Origin: Dyella halodurans
GTDB taxonomy: Bacteria; Pseudomonadota; Gammaproteobacteria; Xanthomonadales; Rhodanobacteraceae
Length of the DNA stretch: 64,000 nucleotides
Assembly (NCBI RefSeq): GCF_026283925.1
Contig: NZ_JAPDPF010000005.1
Span: 310,001-374,000, forward strand
Reading direction: 5' to 3'
A program made the position numbers and the translations under genes. Position 1 is the first letter of the stretch, and every line of letters begins with the position of its first letter. Positions 26,764-35,478 of this stretch are shown here, piece after piece. A model generated the notes under the pieces. That model did no database searches and was not told the DNA's origin. It saw only the letters and a program-made list of their open reading frames with translations.

Positions 26764-26824
26764 CCCGCGAAAGCGGGACAAGCGCGAAGCGCGCAGAACG
26801 CCCGTAGGGCGGCCCCGAAGGGGC
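26764..26824. repeat. Four tandem mini-hairpins
   Basis: CCCGC-GAAA-GCGGG, GCGC-GAA-GCGC, CGCCC-GTA-GGGCG and GCCCC-GAA-GGGGC follow each other within 61 bases. They are flanked by GTCATCC on the left and GTCATCCAGCGCCTTT on the right. A related GTCATCCAGTGCCTTT occurs at about 30948, next to prmA. Confidence 0.75.
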
Positions 26825-26879
26825 GAGCGCAGCGAGTCATCCAGCGCCTTTCGCTCTGTCTTGACGCTACCGTGATCGG

Positions 26880-27495
26880 GCTCGCCTGCGGCGGGCTTCC
26901 GAGCCGCTGCCGCGGCCCGGGTTACTTCTCTTTGCGTGGCCAAAGAGAAGTAACCAAGAGAAAGGCCACCCCGATGGCGCGCCTTCCGGGCTACGCCCTC
27001 CAGGTGCGCGGGTGGGTTACGGAGGTTTGTCGACAGGGCGTCCTGCCCTGACGACAAACTGGCCGGCATCCTTGCCGGCCACCCTGCGGGCTTTTTCCTC
27101 CACCCACCCGCCGCGCCATAGGGGACCCGGAGAGCGGCAGAGCAACCCCCAAGGCCAAAGCCAAAGACAAAGGCAAAGGCAAAGCGAAAGCGAAAGCCAA
27201 GTGCGATGAGCAGCGCATCGCGCTGCTCGAGCCTGGTGCTTTTGACGTATGGGGCCCCTGTGCGGCGGTGAGGGGCGGACGATCAGGCCCGACAGGGGGA
27301 TCGGCATGGATGCCGATCCCTTTTCGTCAGGGCAGGAGCCCTGTCGAAAAGCCCGGCCGACCCTCACGGACTTGCCGAGCGTGAGCTCGGCAAGCGCCAA
27401 GCGGGGTGCCTTTTCTCTTGGTTACTTCTCTTTGGGCAAGCAAAGAGAAGTAACCCGACCGTCGGCAGACGGTCGGAAGCCCGCCGCAGGCGAGC
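26880..27495. mobile_element. Composite element with nested inverted repeats, no transposase
   Basis: The outer ends (26880-26901 and 27474-27495) are perfect 22-bp inverted repeats containing GCTCGCCTGCGGCGGGC. Inside them sit two identical hairpins with 15-bp arms GGTTACTTCTCTTTG/CAAAGAGAAGTAACC (26920-26955 and 27420-27455), themselves bordered on the inner side by inverted AAGAGAAA...GG(C)CACCCCG. The interior has more stem-loops (GTTTGTCG...CGACAAAC, GGCCGGCATCCTTGCCGGCC, GATCGGCATGGATGCCGATC, CTTGCCGAGC...GCTCGGCAAG). No open frame looks like a transposase, so a non-autonomous MITE-like element or a structured RNA are the options. Confidence 0.6.
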
Positions 27496-27576
27496 AAGCT
27501 GGCGCGAAGGCATCAAGTAAACAAAAAAGCCAACAGAATGATCAGCGTTGTCGCGAGCACCCACCCCTCACCCCAA

Positions 27577-27599
27577 CCCTCTCCCCGAAGGGGAGAGGG
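27577..27599 (-). terminator. Hairpin downstream of purH
   Basis: CCCTCTCCCC-GAA-GGGGAGAGGG, a 10-bp perfect stem 17 bases after the purH stop. On the minus strand it is followed by a G-rich, not T-rich, tract, so termination efficiency is uncertain. It resembles a repeat that is common in proteobacterial intergenic regions. Confidence 0.5.
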
Positions 27600-27615
27600 A
27601 GCTGTGGGGCGTCGA

Positions 27616-29226
27616 TCAATGACGGAAGTGGCGAATCCCGGTAAACACCATCGCCATATCGTGCTCATCGGCCGCGGCAATCACTTCCGCATCGCGCATC
27701 GAGCCACCCGGCTGGATCACGGCGCGAATGCCTGCGGCGGCGGCGGCGTCGATGCCGTCGCGGAACGGGAAGAACGCGTCCGAGGCCATCACCGAGCCAC
27801 GCACTTCCAGCTTCTCGTCGGCGGCCTTGATGCCGGCGATCTTCGCGCTATACACGCGGCTCATCTGGCCGGCGCCGATGCCGATGGTCTGGCGGCCGCG
27901 GGCATAGACGATGGCATTGCTCTTGACGTACTTGGCCACCTTCCATGCGAAGATCAGGTCGTCGATCTCGGTCGGCGTCGGCGCCCGCTTGGTGACGATC
28001 TTCAGATCGTCGGCACCGACCATGGCGCGGTCGGCGGTCTGGATCAGCAGGCCGGAACCGACACGGCGCGTATCGTTGCCCGGATGCGGCTTGGTCAGGT
28101 CGCCATCGGCCGGCGGCGGAATCTCGAGCACGCGTACATTGGTCTTCTTGGCGAAGACCTTCAACGCCTCGTCTTCATAGCCGGGTGCCAGCACCACTTC
28201 CACGAACTGGCGCTCGACGATGGCGCGCGCCGTAGCTGCGTCCACCGCGCGGTTGAACGCGATGATGCCGCCGAAGGCGGACGTCGGATCGGTCTGGTAG
28301 GCGAGATCGTAGGCGCGGCCGATGCCTTCCAGGCTCACCGCGACGCCGCACGGGTTGGCATGCTTGACGATCACGCAGGCCGGCTTGGTGAAGCTGCGCA
28401 CGCATTCCCACGCGGCATCGGAGTCGGCGATGTTGTTGAACGACAGTTCCTTGCCCTGCAGCTGGCGGAAGGTGGCCAGCGTGCCCGGATGCGGATACAT
28501 GTCGCGGTAGAACGCGGCCTGCTGGTGCGGGTTCTCGCCGTAGCGCAGATCCATCATCTTCACGAAGCGGCCGTTGGCCTGGGCCGGGAAGGCGTCGTGG
28601 CCGGCAATGGCGTCGTAGCCATCGTTGAGCTGCAGCGCGGACAGGTAGTCGCTGATGGCGCCGTCATAGTTCGACACGCGGTTGAACGCGGCGACGGCAA
28701 GCTTGAAGCGCGTGGCGCGGGCCAGGCCGCCGTTCGCCTCGATCTCCGCGAGTGCGTCCTCGTACTGGTCGGGCGAGGTCAGCACGCCGACGTCGTTCCA
28801 GTTCTTCGCGGCCGAACGCAGCATGGCCGGGCCGCCGATATCGATGTTCTCGATCGCGTCTTCCAGCGTGCACTCCGGCTTGGCCACCGTCTGCTCGAAC
28901 GGATACAGGTTGAGCACCAGCAGGTCGATCGGTGCGATGCCCAGTTCGGTCATCACCGCGTCGTCGGTGCCGCGCCGGCCGAGCAGGCCGCCATGCACCT
29001 TCGGGTGCAGCGTCTTGACGCGACCGTCCATGATCTCCGGGAAACCGGTGACGTCGCTGACGTCCTTGACCGGAATGCCGGCGTCGCGCAGCGCCTTGGC
29101 GCTGCCGCCGGTGGAAAGCAGCTCGACGCCGGCCTGGTGCAGCCGTTGACCCAGCGCAATCAGTCCGGTCTTGTCCGAAACGCTGAGCAGCGCACGGCGG
29201 ATGGGGGTAACGGCAGGGGCAGACAT
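27616..29226 (-). CDS. purH: Bifunctional AICAR formyltransferase / IMP cyclohydrolase
   Basis: Performs the last two steps of de novo IMP synthesis: formylation of AICAR and ring closure. 536 residues from [26 protein letters not shown] 7 bases upstream supports this start over an in-frame ATG 10 codons before. The N-terminal MGS-like cyclohydrolase domain ([31 protein letters not shown]) is followed by the AICAR transformylase domain with the catalytic [10 protein letters not shown] motif. The C-terminus [11 protein letters not shown] is typical. Gene order fis-purH is usual in xanthomonads. Confidence 0.97.
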   Translation of the reverse strand: MSAPAVTPIRRALLSVSDKTGLIALGQRLHQAGVELLSTGGSAKALRDAGIPVKDVSDVTGFPEIMDGRVKTLHPKVHGGLLGRRGTDDAVMTELGIAPIDLLVLNLYPFEQTVAKPECTLEDAIENIDIGGPAMLRSAAKNWNDVGVLTSPDQYEDALAEIEANGGLARATRFKLAVAAFNRVSNYDGAISDYLSALQLNDGYDAIAGHDAFPAQANGRFVKMMDLRYGENPHQQAAFYRDMYPHPGTLATFRQLQGKELSFNNIADSDAAWECVRSFTKPACVIVKHANPCGVAVSLEGIGRAYDLAYQTDPTSAFGGIIAFNRAVDAATARAIVERQFVEVVLAPGYEDEALKVFAKKTNVRVLEIPPPADGDLTKPHPGNDTRRVGSGLLIQTADRAMVGADDLKIVTKRAPTPTEIDDLIFAWKVAKYVKSNAIVYARGRQTIGIGAGQMSRVYSAKIAGIKAADEKLEVRGSVMASDAFFPFRDGIDAAAAAGIRAVIQPGGSMRDAEVIAAADEHDMAMVFTGIRHFRH

Positions 29227-29390
29227 GGCGGCTTCCAAAGCGGGAGAGCCGAGCATTATAGCGGGCTGGGCCGCAACCGGCGGAAAGCGCGGCTTCGACC
29301 TGGATGGATGGCTAAATGAAGGGCGGTTGCGTGCTTGCTGACCCGAACGCGAGGTGCGTACGGGGCCGAGTCGCGATGATTTCGTGAGGC

Positions 29391-29678
29391 TTACAGCAGG
29401 CCGTGGGCGGCCAGCTTCTTGCGCAGCGTGGCGCGATTGATACCGAGCACGGCGGCGGCGCGGCTCTGGTTGCCGTCATGCCAGGCCAGCACTTCGCGCA
29501 GCAGGGGGCCTTCGACCTCGCGAATCACGAGCGCGTGCAGACCCTCGTCGCATTCGGTATCGCCAATGTCGGCGAGATAGCGGCGTACGGTGCGACTGAC
29601 GCATTCGCTCAATGCGCTCTGCGACGAAGTCTCCTTAGGGGACTCGCTGGCAGGCAGTCTGACGGCGTTCACTGGCAT
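29391..29678 (-). CDS. fis: Fis-family nucleoid/DNA-binding protein
   Basis: 95-residue protein with the Fis C-terminal helix-turn-helix ([37 protein letters not shown]). Fis bends DNA, organises the nucleoid and activates rRNA promoters and others. It lies between purH and the DUF3426 gene on the same strand. Length and C-terminus fit the family (E. coli Fis is 98 residues). Confidence 0.93.
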   Translation of the reverse strand: MPVNAVRLPASESPKETSSQSALSECVSRTVRRYLADIGDTECDEGLHALVIREVEGPLLREVLAWHDGNQSRAAAVLGINRATLRKKLAAHGLL

Positions 29679-29978
29679 TTCCCCTCACGTTCTAATGCGG
29701 CGGCTGCGTTGGCCACTGCAATTGTTTATGGCAATACCGCGGGCGGCGGCTCGCATGGAACGCCGGGTGCAGCACAAGACGAAGGACCGAGTTTACCCGT
29801 GTATGCCGATAATTTTAAGTCCCTTGCATCGTACGAATGGTGAGACTTTGTGCCATCGGTATTTGTCCTATGGACAAATTCGGTGGCGCCTTGACGGGGG
29901 CGTGCGACGCCCGCTTCGAACGTATGGATGCCAGCCGGCGATCGCCAGCACGCCTTGTTGCTACAAAGAGTTGGACGG
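29679..29978. other. Gap upstream of fis
   Basis: 300 bases without a gene. An AT-rich stretch near 29806-29820 (TTAAAATTAT on the minus strand) may hold a -10 box for fis. A perfect palindrome with 8-base arms lies at 29861-29879. Confidence 0.5.
29861..29879. promoter_or_regulatory. Palindrome upstream of fis
   Basis: ATTTGTCC-TAT-GGACAAAT, perfect 8-base arms. It could be an operator upstream of the fis promoter or a weak hairpin after the DUF3426 gene. No T-run follows. Confidence 0.4.
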
Positions 29979-30770
29979 CTATTCGAAGCCGAATTCGAAT
30001 GCCACGGCCTTGCCGTCGGGGTCTTCCACCTCGAGCACGATGGCCGTACTGCCGCCTGGCGGCAATCCACGTTGTAGCGTGGCCATGTCGCCAAGATATT
30101 CGGCGGCACGCAGGCGGCGCATGGCCAGGCGTTTGCCATTGACGTCCGACAGCGTGATGGCCACGACGGGATAGGGCTGGGCAAAGCCGGCGTCGTTGCG
30201 CAGGTTGGCGGTAATCAACAAGGCGCCAGGTACCGAGGGATGCGCCTGAACGTCGCGGGCGAGCAGGCTTAATTGTGACGTGTCCTGAACCAACGGTAAT
30301 TGGCATCCCATGCTGTTGCAGGCTTGCCGCAGCATCGGCCCGATCGTCGGGTCGCTGATCAGGGCATCGCGCTTGGCCCAGGCGATTTGTGCGCCGAGGG
30401 CGGATAACAGCAGGACGCACGCCGTTACCCATGGCCAACGCCGCCCGTTGCGTTCCTTGCCGCGCGCAAAGCGGGGTGCAATGACCAGGTTGCTGAAGTC
30501 CTCGATCTCGTCCCGCGCGTCGGCCCTGGTTTCGGCAATGGCCGGTGTTTCGGGGCGCGGTCGGTAAACCGCCAGGTCCAGCCGAGGCGAGGCCGCCTGC
30601 GTGCGGGGCGACAAATGCTGGAAAGGTTCAGGCGGTAACTGATCGCTGAGGCTGGCCAGCGCATCGAATTCGGTCTCGCAATGACCGCACACGACCAAGC
30701 CTCGCGCCTGCGCAAGCGTTTCCGTATTCAAGGAGAACACGGTCAGGCATTCGGGACATTGGGCGTACAT
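29979..30770 (-). CDS. Zinc-ribbon and DUF3426 membrane protein
   Basis: 263 residues from MYAQCPECLTVFSLNTETL; the frame extends 16 codons upstream without support. An MJ0042-type zinc ribbon is formed by C5, C8, C28 and C31 (CPEC and CGHC). A low-complexity cytoplasmic part follows, then a single transmembrane helix (WPWVTACVLLLSALGAQIAW) and a C-terminal DUF3426 domain (LLITANLRNDAGFAQPYPVVAITLSD) with immunoglobulin-like fold. The usual neighbour prmA lies 245 bases upstream. Function unknown. Confidence 0.88.
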   Translation of the reverse strand: MYAQCPECLTVFSLNTETLAQARGLVVCGHCETEFDALASLSDQLPPEPFQHLSPRTQAASPRLDLAVYRPRPETPAIAETRADARDEIEDFSNLVIAPRFARGKERNGRRWPWVTACVLLLSALGAQIAWAKRDALISDPTIGPMLRQACNSMGCQLPLVQDTSQLSLLARDVQAHPSVPGALLITANLRNDAGFAQPYPVVAITLSDVNGKRLAMRRLRAAEYLGDMATLQRGLPPGGSTAIVLEVEDPDGKAVAFEFGFE

Positions 30771-30947
30771 GCAGGCCGCTCTATCGAACTGTGGCAAGCC
30801 TAGTGCAGCGGCGGTCACAAATCATCCGCGGCGAAGGCGAGATCGTGATCAGCCTCTCAGGGGGCTTCAAAAAACTCGTCATTCCCGCGGCTCTCAACAG
30901 CCGAAGGGCTGGTCAAGCGGGAGGCGCTTTACAACAGCGAAGCTGGT

Positions 30948-31047
30948 CATCCAGTGCCTTTGCGTCAGCGCGTTCCTGCGCGTCGGCCGCTCCTGCGCAT
31001 CCTGCGCCCGCGGCACTAGCGCGTCCCTGCGCGTCGCCCGCTGATGC
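30948..31047. repeat. Dispersed repeat at the end of prmA
   Basis: This stretch contains a 24-base direct repeat (30968-30991 and 31019-31042, 2 mismatches, core CTGCGCGTCG) and the 53-base sequence (30985-31037) shared with the GH31 gene at 11151-11203. The prmA stop codon (31016-31018) is inside it. Its left flank GTCATCCAGTGCCTTT matches a repeat at 26837. Confidence 0.7.
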
Positions 31048-31921
31048 GCACCCAGTCTTCCTGGGTGTCGACGCGCAGTTCGTCGAACCATTCGGCGTAG
31101 CGTTGCAACAGTTCGTCTTCCTGGCCCTTGAGGATGCCGGAGATGGCGAACGGAGCGCCGGGCTTGGCAGCCTTGGCGAAGGCGGGGGCCAACTCGCCCA
31201 GCGGGCCGGCCAGGATGTTGGCGACGAAGATGTCGGCGGGTTCGGCGTCGAGGTCTTCGGGCAGGAACAGGGCGAGCCGGTCAGCCACCTCGTTGCGTTC
31301 GGCGTTGTCGGCCGATGCCGTAAGCGCCTGCGGATCGTTGTCCACGCCGATGGCGCTGGCGGCGCCAAGCTTGAGTGCGGCGATGGCGAGGATGCCCGAG
31401 CCACAGCCGAAGTCGGTCACGGTCTTGCCGGCAAGATCCTGCCCATCCAGCCAGGCCAGGCACAGCGCCGTGGTGGGATGCGTGCCGCTGCCGAAGGCCA
31501 GGCCCGGGTCCAGGCGCACCACCACGATGTCCTCATCGGTCGGCGGCTCGATGTTCCACGGATAGATCCACAGCCGACGGCCAAACGCCATCGGCTTGAA
31601 CTGGTCCATCCACGCGCGCTCCCAATCCTCGTCGGCGACGTCGCGGAACTGCATATGGTCCGGTTCCAGCCACGGCAGCAGCTCGCTCAGCGCCTCGCTG
31701 AGGCCGCGGCGATCGGTTTCTGCTTCGAACAAGGCATTCAGCGTGATGGTCGGCCACAGCGGCAACTCGCCCACACCCGGTTCGAAGATGGCTTGCTCGT
31801 CCGGCGTTTCCGCATCCGCGTCCTGCAACGTGATGGACAGCGCGCCGATATCGTCCAGCGCCTCTTCGACGCGAGGCTGCTGTTCGGCGCGGACGGTGAG
31901 CGTGAGTTCAAGCCAGGGCAT
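31016..31921 (-). CDS. prmA: Ribosomal protein L11 methyltransferase
   Basis: Trimethylates ribosomal protein L11 with S-adenosylmethionine. 301 residues from MPWLELTLTVRAEQQPRVEEAL. The N-terminal substrate-binding domain is followed by a class I methyltransferase domain: FGSGTHPTT, SAM motif DFGCGSGILAIAALKLGA, acidic VDNDPQAL and VANILAGPL. The last residues (SGRRAGTR) are encoded by a dispersed repeat that also supplies the stop codon, so the C-terminus may differ from relatives. It lies upstream of the DUF3426, fis and purH genes on the same strand. Confidence 0.95.
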   Translation of the reverse strand: MPWLELTLTVRAEQQPRVEEALDDIGALSITLQDADAETPDEQAIFEPGVGELPLWPTITLNALFEAETDRRGLSEALSELLPWLEPDHMQFRDVADEDWERAWMDQFKPMAFGRRLWIYPWNIEPPTDEDIVVVRLDPGLAFGSGTHPTTALCLAWLDGQDLAGKTVTDFGCGSGILAIAALKLGAASAIGVDNDPQALTASADNAERNEVADRLALFLPEDLDAEPADIFVANILAGPLGELAPAFAKAAKPGAPFAISGILKGQEDELLQRYAEWFDELRVDTQEDWVRISGRRAGTR

Positions 31922-31982
31922 GGGTGGGGAGTCCTGCGGAAAGCATGCATTGTCGCCGAAGTGGTGGCGAGCGGGAGAGGCG

Positions 31983-32342
31983 TTACAAGGGTGGCGATGG
32001 CATGCCGAGGAAGGCATCGTGGCGGCGGTAGTGGTCCAATGCGTTGGCGAAATCGCGCACGCCAGAATCGGGTTCGCGACGCCGTTGCACGAACAACACC
32101 TCGGCGAAGTCGGCCGCCTCAAGAAAATGGTGGAGGTGATGTTTGGCGGCGAAGGCAGGCATGGCCTCGCCGTTGTCATCGATCAGCGAGTCGTCCTCGT
32201 CCGCCACATGCGAAAGGTAGAGACGGCACGCGGGATCGGTGATCTCGCCGCGGCTATACACCCACGCATAGCGATCCCAGCCATCGCCTTCGTCGAAGGC
32301 GTCGGTAATGGCCTCGATGGCTTCTTGCAGGGTCAATAGCAT
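31983..32342 (-). CDS. Uncharacterised 119-residue acidic protein
   Basis: Starts MLLTLQEAIEAITDAFDEGDGW; no signal peptide or membrane helix. Acidic, with EGDGWDRYAWVYSRGEITDPACRLYLSHVADEDD and a C-terminal half rich in His, Phe and Arg (FAAKHHLHHFLEAADFAEVLF). I do not recognise the family. It sits between accC and prmA on the same strand with 80-base and 61-base gaps, so it is probably transcribed with them. Codon use looks like that of its neighbours. Confidence 0.72.
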   Translation of the reverse strand: MLLTLQEAIEAITDAFDEGDGWDRYAWVYSRGEITDPACRLYLSHVADEDDSLIDDNGEAMPAFAAKHHLHHFLEAADFAEVLFVQRRREPDSGVRDFANALDHYRRHDAFLGMPSPPL

Positions 32343-32422
32343 GGACGTCTGGCGCGGTGTGGGCGAGCCGTGTCGCGGCTCGCCCGTTTCGTTCGATGGC
32401 GTGTCGTTCGGCAGCCGGTCGA

Positions 32423-33793
32423 TCAGTGACCGCCAGCAGCCTTCTCTTTCTGCTCGGCCATGCGCTTCTCCAGGTAGTGGATATTCTGTCCACCCTGCTG
32501 GAAGCCGACGTCGGCCATGATGCGCTGTTGCAGCGGGATATTGCACTTCACGCCTTCGATCACTGTCTCGGCCAGCGCCAGGCGCATGCGCGCGATGGCG
32601 GTTTCGCGATCCGGACCGTGCACGATCAGCTTGCCGATCATCGAGTCGTAGTTCGGCGGAATGCGATAGCCGTCGTACAAGTGCGTGTCCACGCGTACGC
32701 CCGGGCCACCTGGTGCCTCGAAGCGCTTCACCGTGCCCGGCGAAGGCAGGAAGGAATCCGGGTCTTCGGCGTTGATGCGGCATTCGATCGCATGGCCGTG
32801 GATCTGGATGTCTTCCTGGCGGATCGACAGCTTTTCGCCACCGGCGATCAGCAGCTGCTCGCGCACCAAGTCGATGCCGGTGATCAGCTCGGTCACCGGG
32901 TGCTCCACCTGGATACGGGTGTTCATCTCGATGAAGTAGAAGCGACCGTCCTCGAACAGGAACTCGAACGTGCCGGCGCCGCGATAACCGATGCGCAGAC
33001 AGGCTTCCACGCACACCTTGCCGATCTGCTCGCGCAAGGCCGGCGTGATGCCCGGAGCGGGCGCTTCTTCCACCACTTTCTGGTGACGACGCTGCATGGA
33101 GCAGTCGCGCTCGCCGAGGTGGATGGCATTGCCCTGGCCGTCGGCCAGTACCTGGATTTCGATGTGGCGAGGGTTCTCCAGGAACTTCTCCATGTACACC
33201 TGATCATTGCCGAAGGCCGCCTTGGCCTCCTGCTTGGTCATGGTGATGGCGTTGCCCAGATGTGCCTCGGTGCGCACCACGCGCATGCCGCGACCACCGC
33301 CGCCACCGGAGGCCTTGATGATTACGGGATAACCGATCTCACGCGCGATGCGGATGTTCTCGTCGACGTTGTCGCCGAGCGGGCCACCCGAGCCGGGCAC
33401 GCAAGGCACGCCGGCGGCCTTCATGGCGCGGATCGCCTCGACCTTGTCGCCCATCAGGCGGATCACGTCAGCGGTCGGGCCGATGAAGATGAAGCCGCTC
33501 TGTTCCACCTGTTCGGCGAAGTCGGCGCGCTCGGAGAGGAAGCCGTAACCCGGGTGGATGGCCTGGGCGTCGGTGATCTCCGCCGCGGCGATGATGCGCG
33601 GGATGTTGAGGTAGCTGTCGGTCGAGGGGCCGGGGCCGATGCAGACCGACTCGTCGGCCAGGCCGACATGCTTCAGGTTGCGGTCCACGGTGGAGTGCAC
33701 CGCCACGGTCTTGATGCCGAGACTATGGCAGGCGCGCAGCACTCGCAGGGCGATTTCGCCGCGGTTGGCGATGACGACTTTTTCGAGCTTCAT
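32423..33793 (-). CDS. accC: Acetyl-CoA carboxylase biotin carboxylase subunit
   Basis: Carboxylates biotin on AccB with ATP and bicarbonate, the first half of malonyl-CoA formation for fatty acid synthesis. 456 residues: N-terminal domain ([22 protein letters not shown]), ATP-grasp domain with the glycine-rich [14 protein letters not shown] and [13 protein letters not shown], and the C-terminal domain. Its start lies 1 base after the accB stop codon, so the pair is an operon. Confidence 0.98.
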   Translation of the reverse strand: MKLEKVVIANRGEIALRVLRACHSLGIKTVAVHSTVDRNLKHVGLADESVCIGPGPSTDSYLNIPRIIAAAEITDAQAIHPGYGFLSERADFAEQVEQSGFIFIGPTADVIRLMGDKVEAIRAMKAAGVPCVPGSGGPLGDNVDENIRIAREIGYPVIIKASGGGGGRGMRVVRTEAHLGNAITMTKQEAKAAFGNDQVYMEKFLENPRHIEIQVLADGQGNAIHLGERDCSMQRRHQKVVEEAPAPGITPALREQIGKVCVEACLRIGYRGAGTFEFLFEDGRFYFIEMNTRIQVEHPVTELITGIDLVREQLLIAGGEKLSIRQEDIQIHGHAIECRINAEDPDSFLPSPGTVKRFEAPGGPGVRVDTHLYDGYRIPPNYDSMIGKLIVHGPDRETAIARMRLALAETVIEGVKCNIPLQQRIMADVGFQQGGQNIHYLEKRMAEQKEKAAGGH

Positions 33794-33794
33794 G

Positions 33795-34250
33795 TCAGGC
33801 GATCACGAACATCGGTTCGTCGAATTCGACCGGCTGGCCGTTCTCGACCAGGATGGCCTGCACGACGCCGGAAACCTCGGCCTCGATCTGGTTGAACATC
33901 TTCATGGCCTCAATGATGCCCAGCGTCTCGCCGGCCTTGACCTGCTGGCCGACCTTGACGAACGGCGGCGCACCCGGGGTGGCCGAGGCATAGAAGGTGC
34001 CGACCATCGGCGCCTTGAGCACGTGGCCGGCCGGCAGCGCGGCGACCGCCGGGGCGGCCTCGGCCACCGCTGCGACCGGCGCGGCGACGACGGGTGCGGG
34101 CGCGGCCATCACCGGCGCCGGAGCGACGGTCACCGTGCCCTTGGGCACGCGCGACAGGCGCACGACTTCCTCGCCTTCCTTGATCTCAAGTTCCGCGAGG
34201 TTGGATTCCTCAAGCAGGTCGATGAGCTTCTTGATCTTGCGCAGGTCCAT
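33795..34250 (-). CDS. accB: Biotin carboxyl carrier protein of acetyl-CoA carboxylase
   Basis: 151 residues: an N-terminal helical part ([26 protein letters not shown]), an Ala/Pro/Val-rich flexible linker (about 50-85) and the biotinyl domain with the target lysine in EAMKMFN. It ends in DEPMFVIA. It carries carboxybiotin between AccC and the AccAD transferase. It is directly followed by accC and preceded by aroQ 68 bases upstream. Confidence 0.98.
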   Translation of the reverse strand: MDLRKIKKLIDLLEESNLAELEIKEGEEVVRLSRVPKGTVTVAPAPVMAAPAPVVAAPVAAVAEAAPAVAALPAGHVLKAPMVGTFYASATPGAPPFVKVGQQVKAGETLGIIEAMKMFNQIEAEVSGVVQAILVENGQPVEFDEPMFVIA

Positions 34251-34318
34251 TGTTCAAACCTTTTCGTGGGTGCCGCCAGCGGCGGCAGGATGTGGAATGG
34301 GTGGCCGGTGGCCGTGAA

Positions 34319-34780
34319 TCAGGCGGTGGTGGATGCCGCGGCCCGGTCGAGCCGGTGCAGGGCGGCATCCAATGCCAGCCGGTAGCTGTCCGCGCCGAAG
34401 CCGCAGATCACGCCAACGGCGATGTCCGAGAGGTACGAGTGCTGGCGGAAGGACTCGCGCGCATGCACGTTGGACAGGTGCAGCTCGATGAACGGGATCG
34501 CCACTCCCGCCAGCGCGTCACGCAAGGCGATGCTGGTATGGGTGAAGGCACCCGGGTTGATCAGGATGATCGCCGTGCCATCCAGCCGCGCCTGATGGAT
34601 GCGCTCGATCAGGCCGTGCTCGGCGTTGGACTGCAGCGCGACGAGGGTATGGCCGGCGGCCTGCGCGCGGGATGCCAGCAGGGCGTCGATATCGGCCAGG
34701 GTCTCGCGGCCGTAGATCTCCGGCTCGCGCACGCCCAGCAGATTGAGATTGGGTCCGTGCAGGACCAGGATCTTCGCCAC
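34319..34780 (-). CDS. aroQ: Type II 3-dehydroquinate dehydratase
   Basis: Third step of the shikimate pathway. 153 residues starting [24 protein letters not shown], with the type II motifs [25 protein letters not shown] and [15 protein letters not shown]. The order aroQ-accB-accC is common in gammaproteobacteria. Complete and of normal length. Confidence 0.97.
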   Translation of the reverse strand: MAKILVLHGPNLNLLGVREPEIYGRETLADIDALLASRAQAAGHTLVALQSNAEHGLIERIHQARLDGTAIILINPGAFTHTSIALRDALAGVAIPFIELHLSNVHARESFRQHSYLSDIAVGVICGFGADSYRLALDAALHRLDRAAASTTA

Positions 34781-34932
34781 GCCACTACCCTTGGGTCGAA
34801 CCGGCTAGGCCGGCTTCCGGCGCGGAGTGTGCGCGTCCTCGCCGATGTTGTCCAGTTCGGCGCAGTTCGGCGATGTTTGAAGGAGAAGTTAACGTTAAGC
34901 CGTGCGCAGACGTATGGTGAGGCGAAACCGCA

Positions 34933-35478
34933 TCAGCGCGCGGCTGGCGCCAGCCATTGCTGCAACTGCGTCACGTCCAAGGCACCCCGGCGGCTGGCCA
35001 GCACACGGCCGTTCTCATCCAGAAGCACGCTGTAAGGCAGCAATTCGCCGACGTTGCCCAGCTGGAGCGAGGTGCTGGGGCTGTCGAGCCGGCCCAGCAG
35101 GACCGGATAGTTGAGCGGATGGCTGGCCAGGAAGGCGCGCACGCGCTCCGGATCGTCCATGGCGATGCCGACGACGATCGCCCCTTTTTCGCCGACGTTG
35201 GCCTGGGCTTTGACCAGGGCCGGCATCTCCTGCAGGCAGGGGCCGCACCAGGTCGCCCAGAAGTTCAGCAGCACCCGGCGGCCGCGGTAGTCCGCCAGGC
35301 GATGTGGCTTGCCGTCCACATCGGTCAGGGTGAGGTCGGGCGCAAGGTCGCCGTTTTCGGCTACCTGCACGCCGGCAGGAATGTGCGCGCGCTGGCTGGC
35401 GTGCTGCATCCAGCCGCCCGCGGCGGCGACCAGCACGGCGAAACCAAGAATGGTCCAGTTGCTGCGGCTCAACATCAT
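34933..35478 (-). CDS. TlpA-like membrane-anchored thioredoxin
   Basis: 181 residues with one N-terminal membrane anchor or signal (WTILGFAVLVAAAGGW) and a thioredoxin-fold domain of the TlpA/ResA type: FWATWCGPCLQEMPAL holds the CGPC active site, and PYSVLLDENGRV the cis-proline region. Probably reduces periplasmic substrates such as cytochrome c or other disulfides. It overlaps the dsbD stop by 4 bases (ATGA on the minus strand), which links it to DsbD as the likely electron donor. Confidence 0.9.
   Translation of the reverse strand: MMLSRSNWTILGFAVLVAAAGGWMQHASQRAHIPAGVQVAENGDLAPDLTLTDVDGKPHRLADYRGRRVLLNFWATWCGPCLQEMPALVKAQANVGEKGAIVVGIAMDDPERVRAFLASHPLNYPVLLGRLDSPSTSLQLGNVGELLPYSVLLDENGRVLASRRGALDVTQLQQWLAPAAR

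Larger units (their letters stand above)
26704..27615. repeat. Intergenic block of serial hairpins
   Basis: The 912-base gap between the symporter and purH carries no convincing gene. It is nearly filled with inverted repeats. Short stems with GNA or GNNA loops lie at 26764-26824, a 616-bp composite element with nested inverted repeats at 26880-27495, and a CCCTCTCCCC hairpin at 27577-27599. Lys/Ala-rich translations across it come from purine-rich hexamers. Confidence 0.8.

Noticed and set aside
27120..27240. A Lys/Ala-rich peptide frame in the hairpin block
   Set aside because: No start with ribosome-binding site, and the frame comes from repeated purine-rich hexamers in an element built of inverted repeats.
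26764..27600. A CRISPR array
   Set aside because: Repeats are inverted and of different lengths; there are no regular spacers and no cas genes nearby.
30791..31015. A plus-strand gene running over the end of prmA
   Set aside because: The open frame consists of repeat sequence and the shadow of prmA; no domain or start signal supports it.
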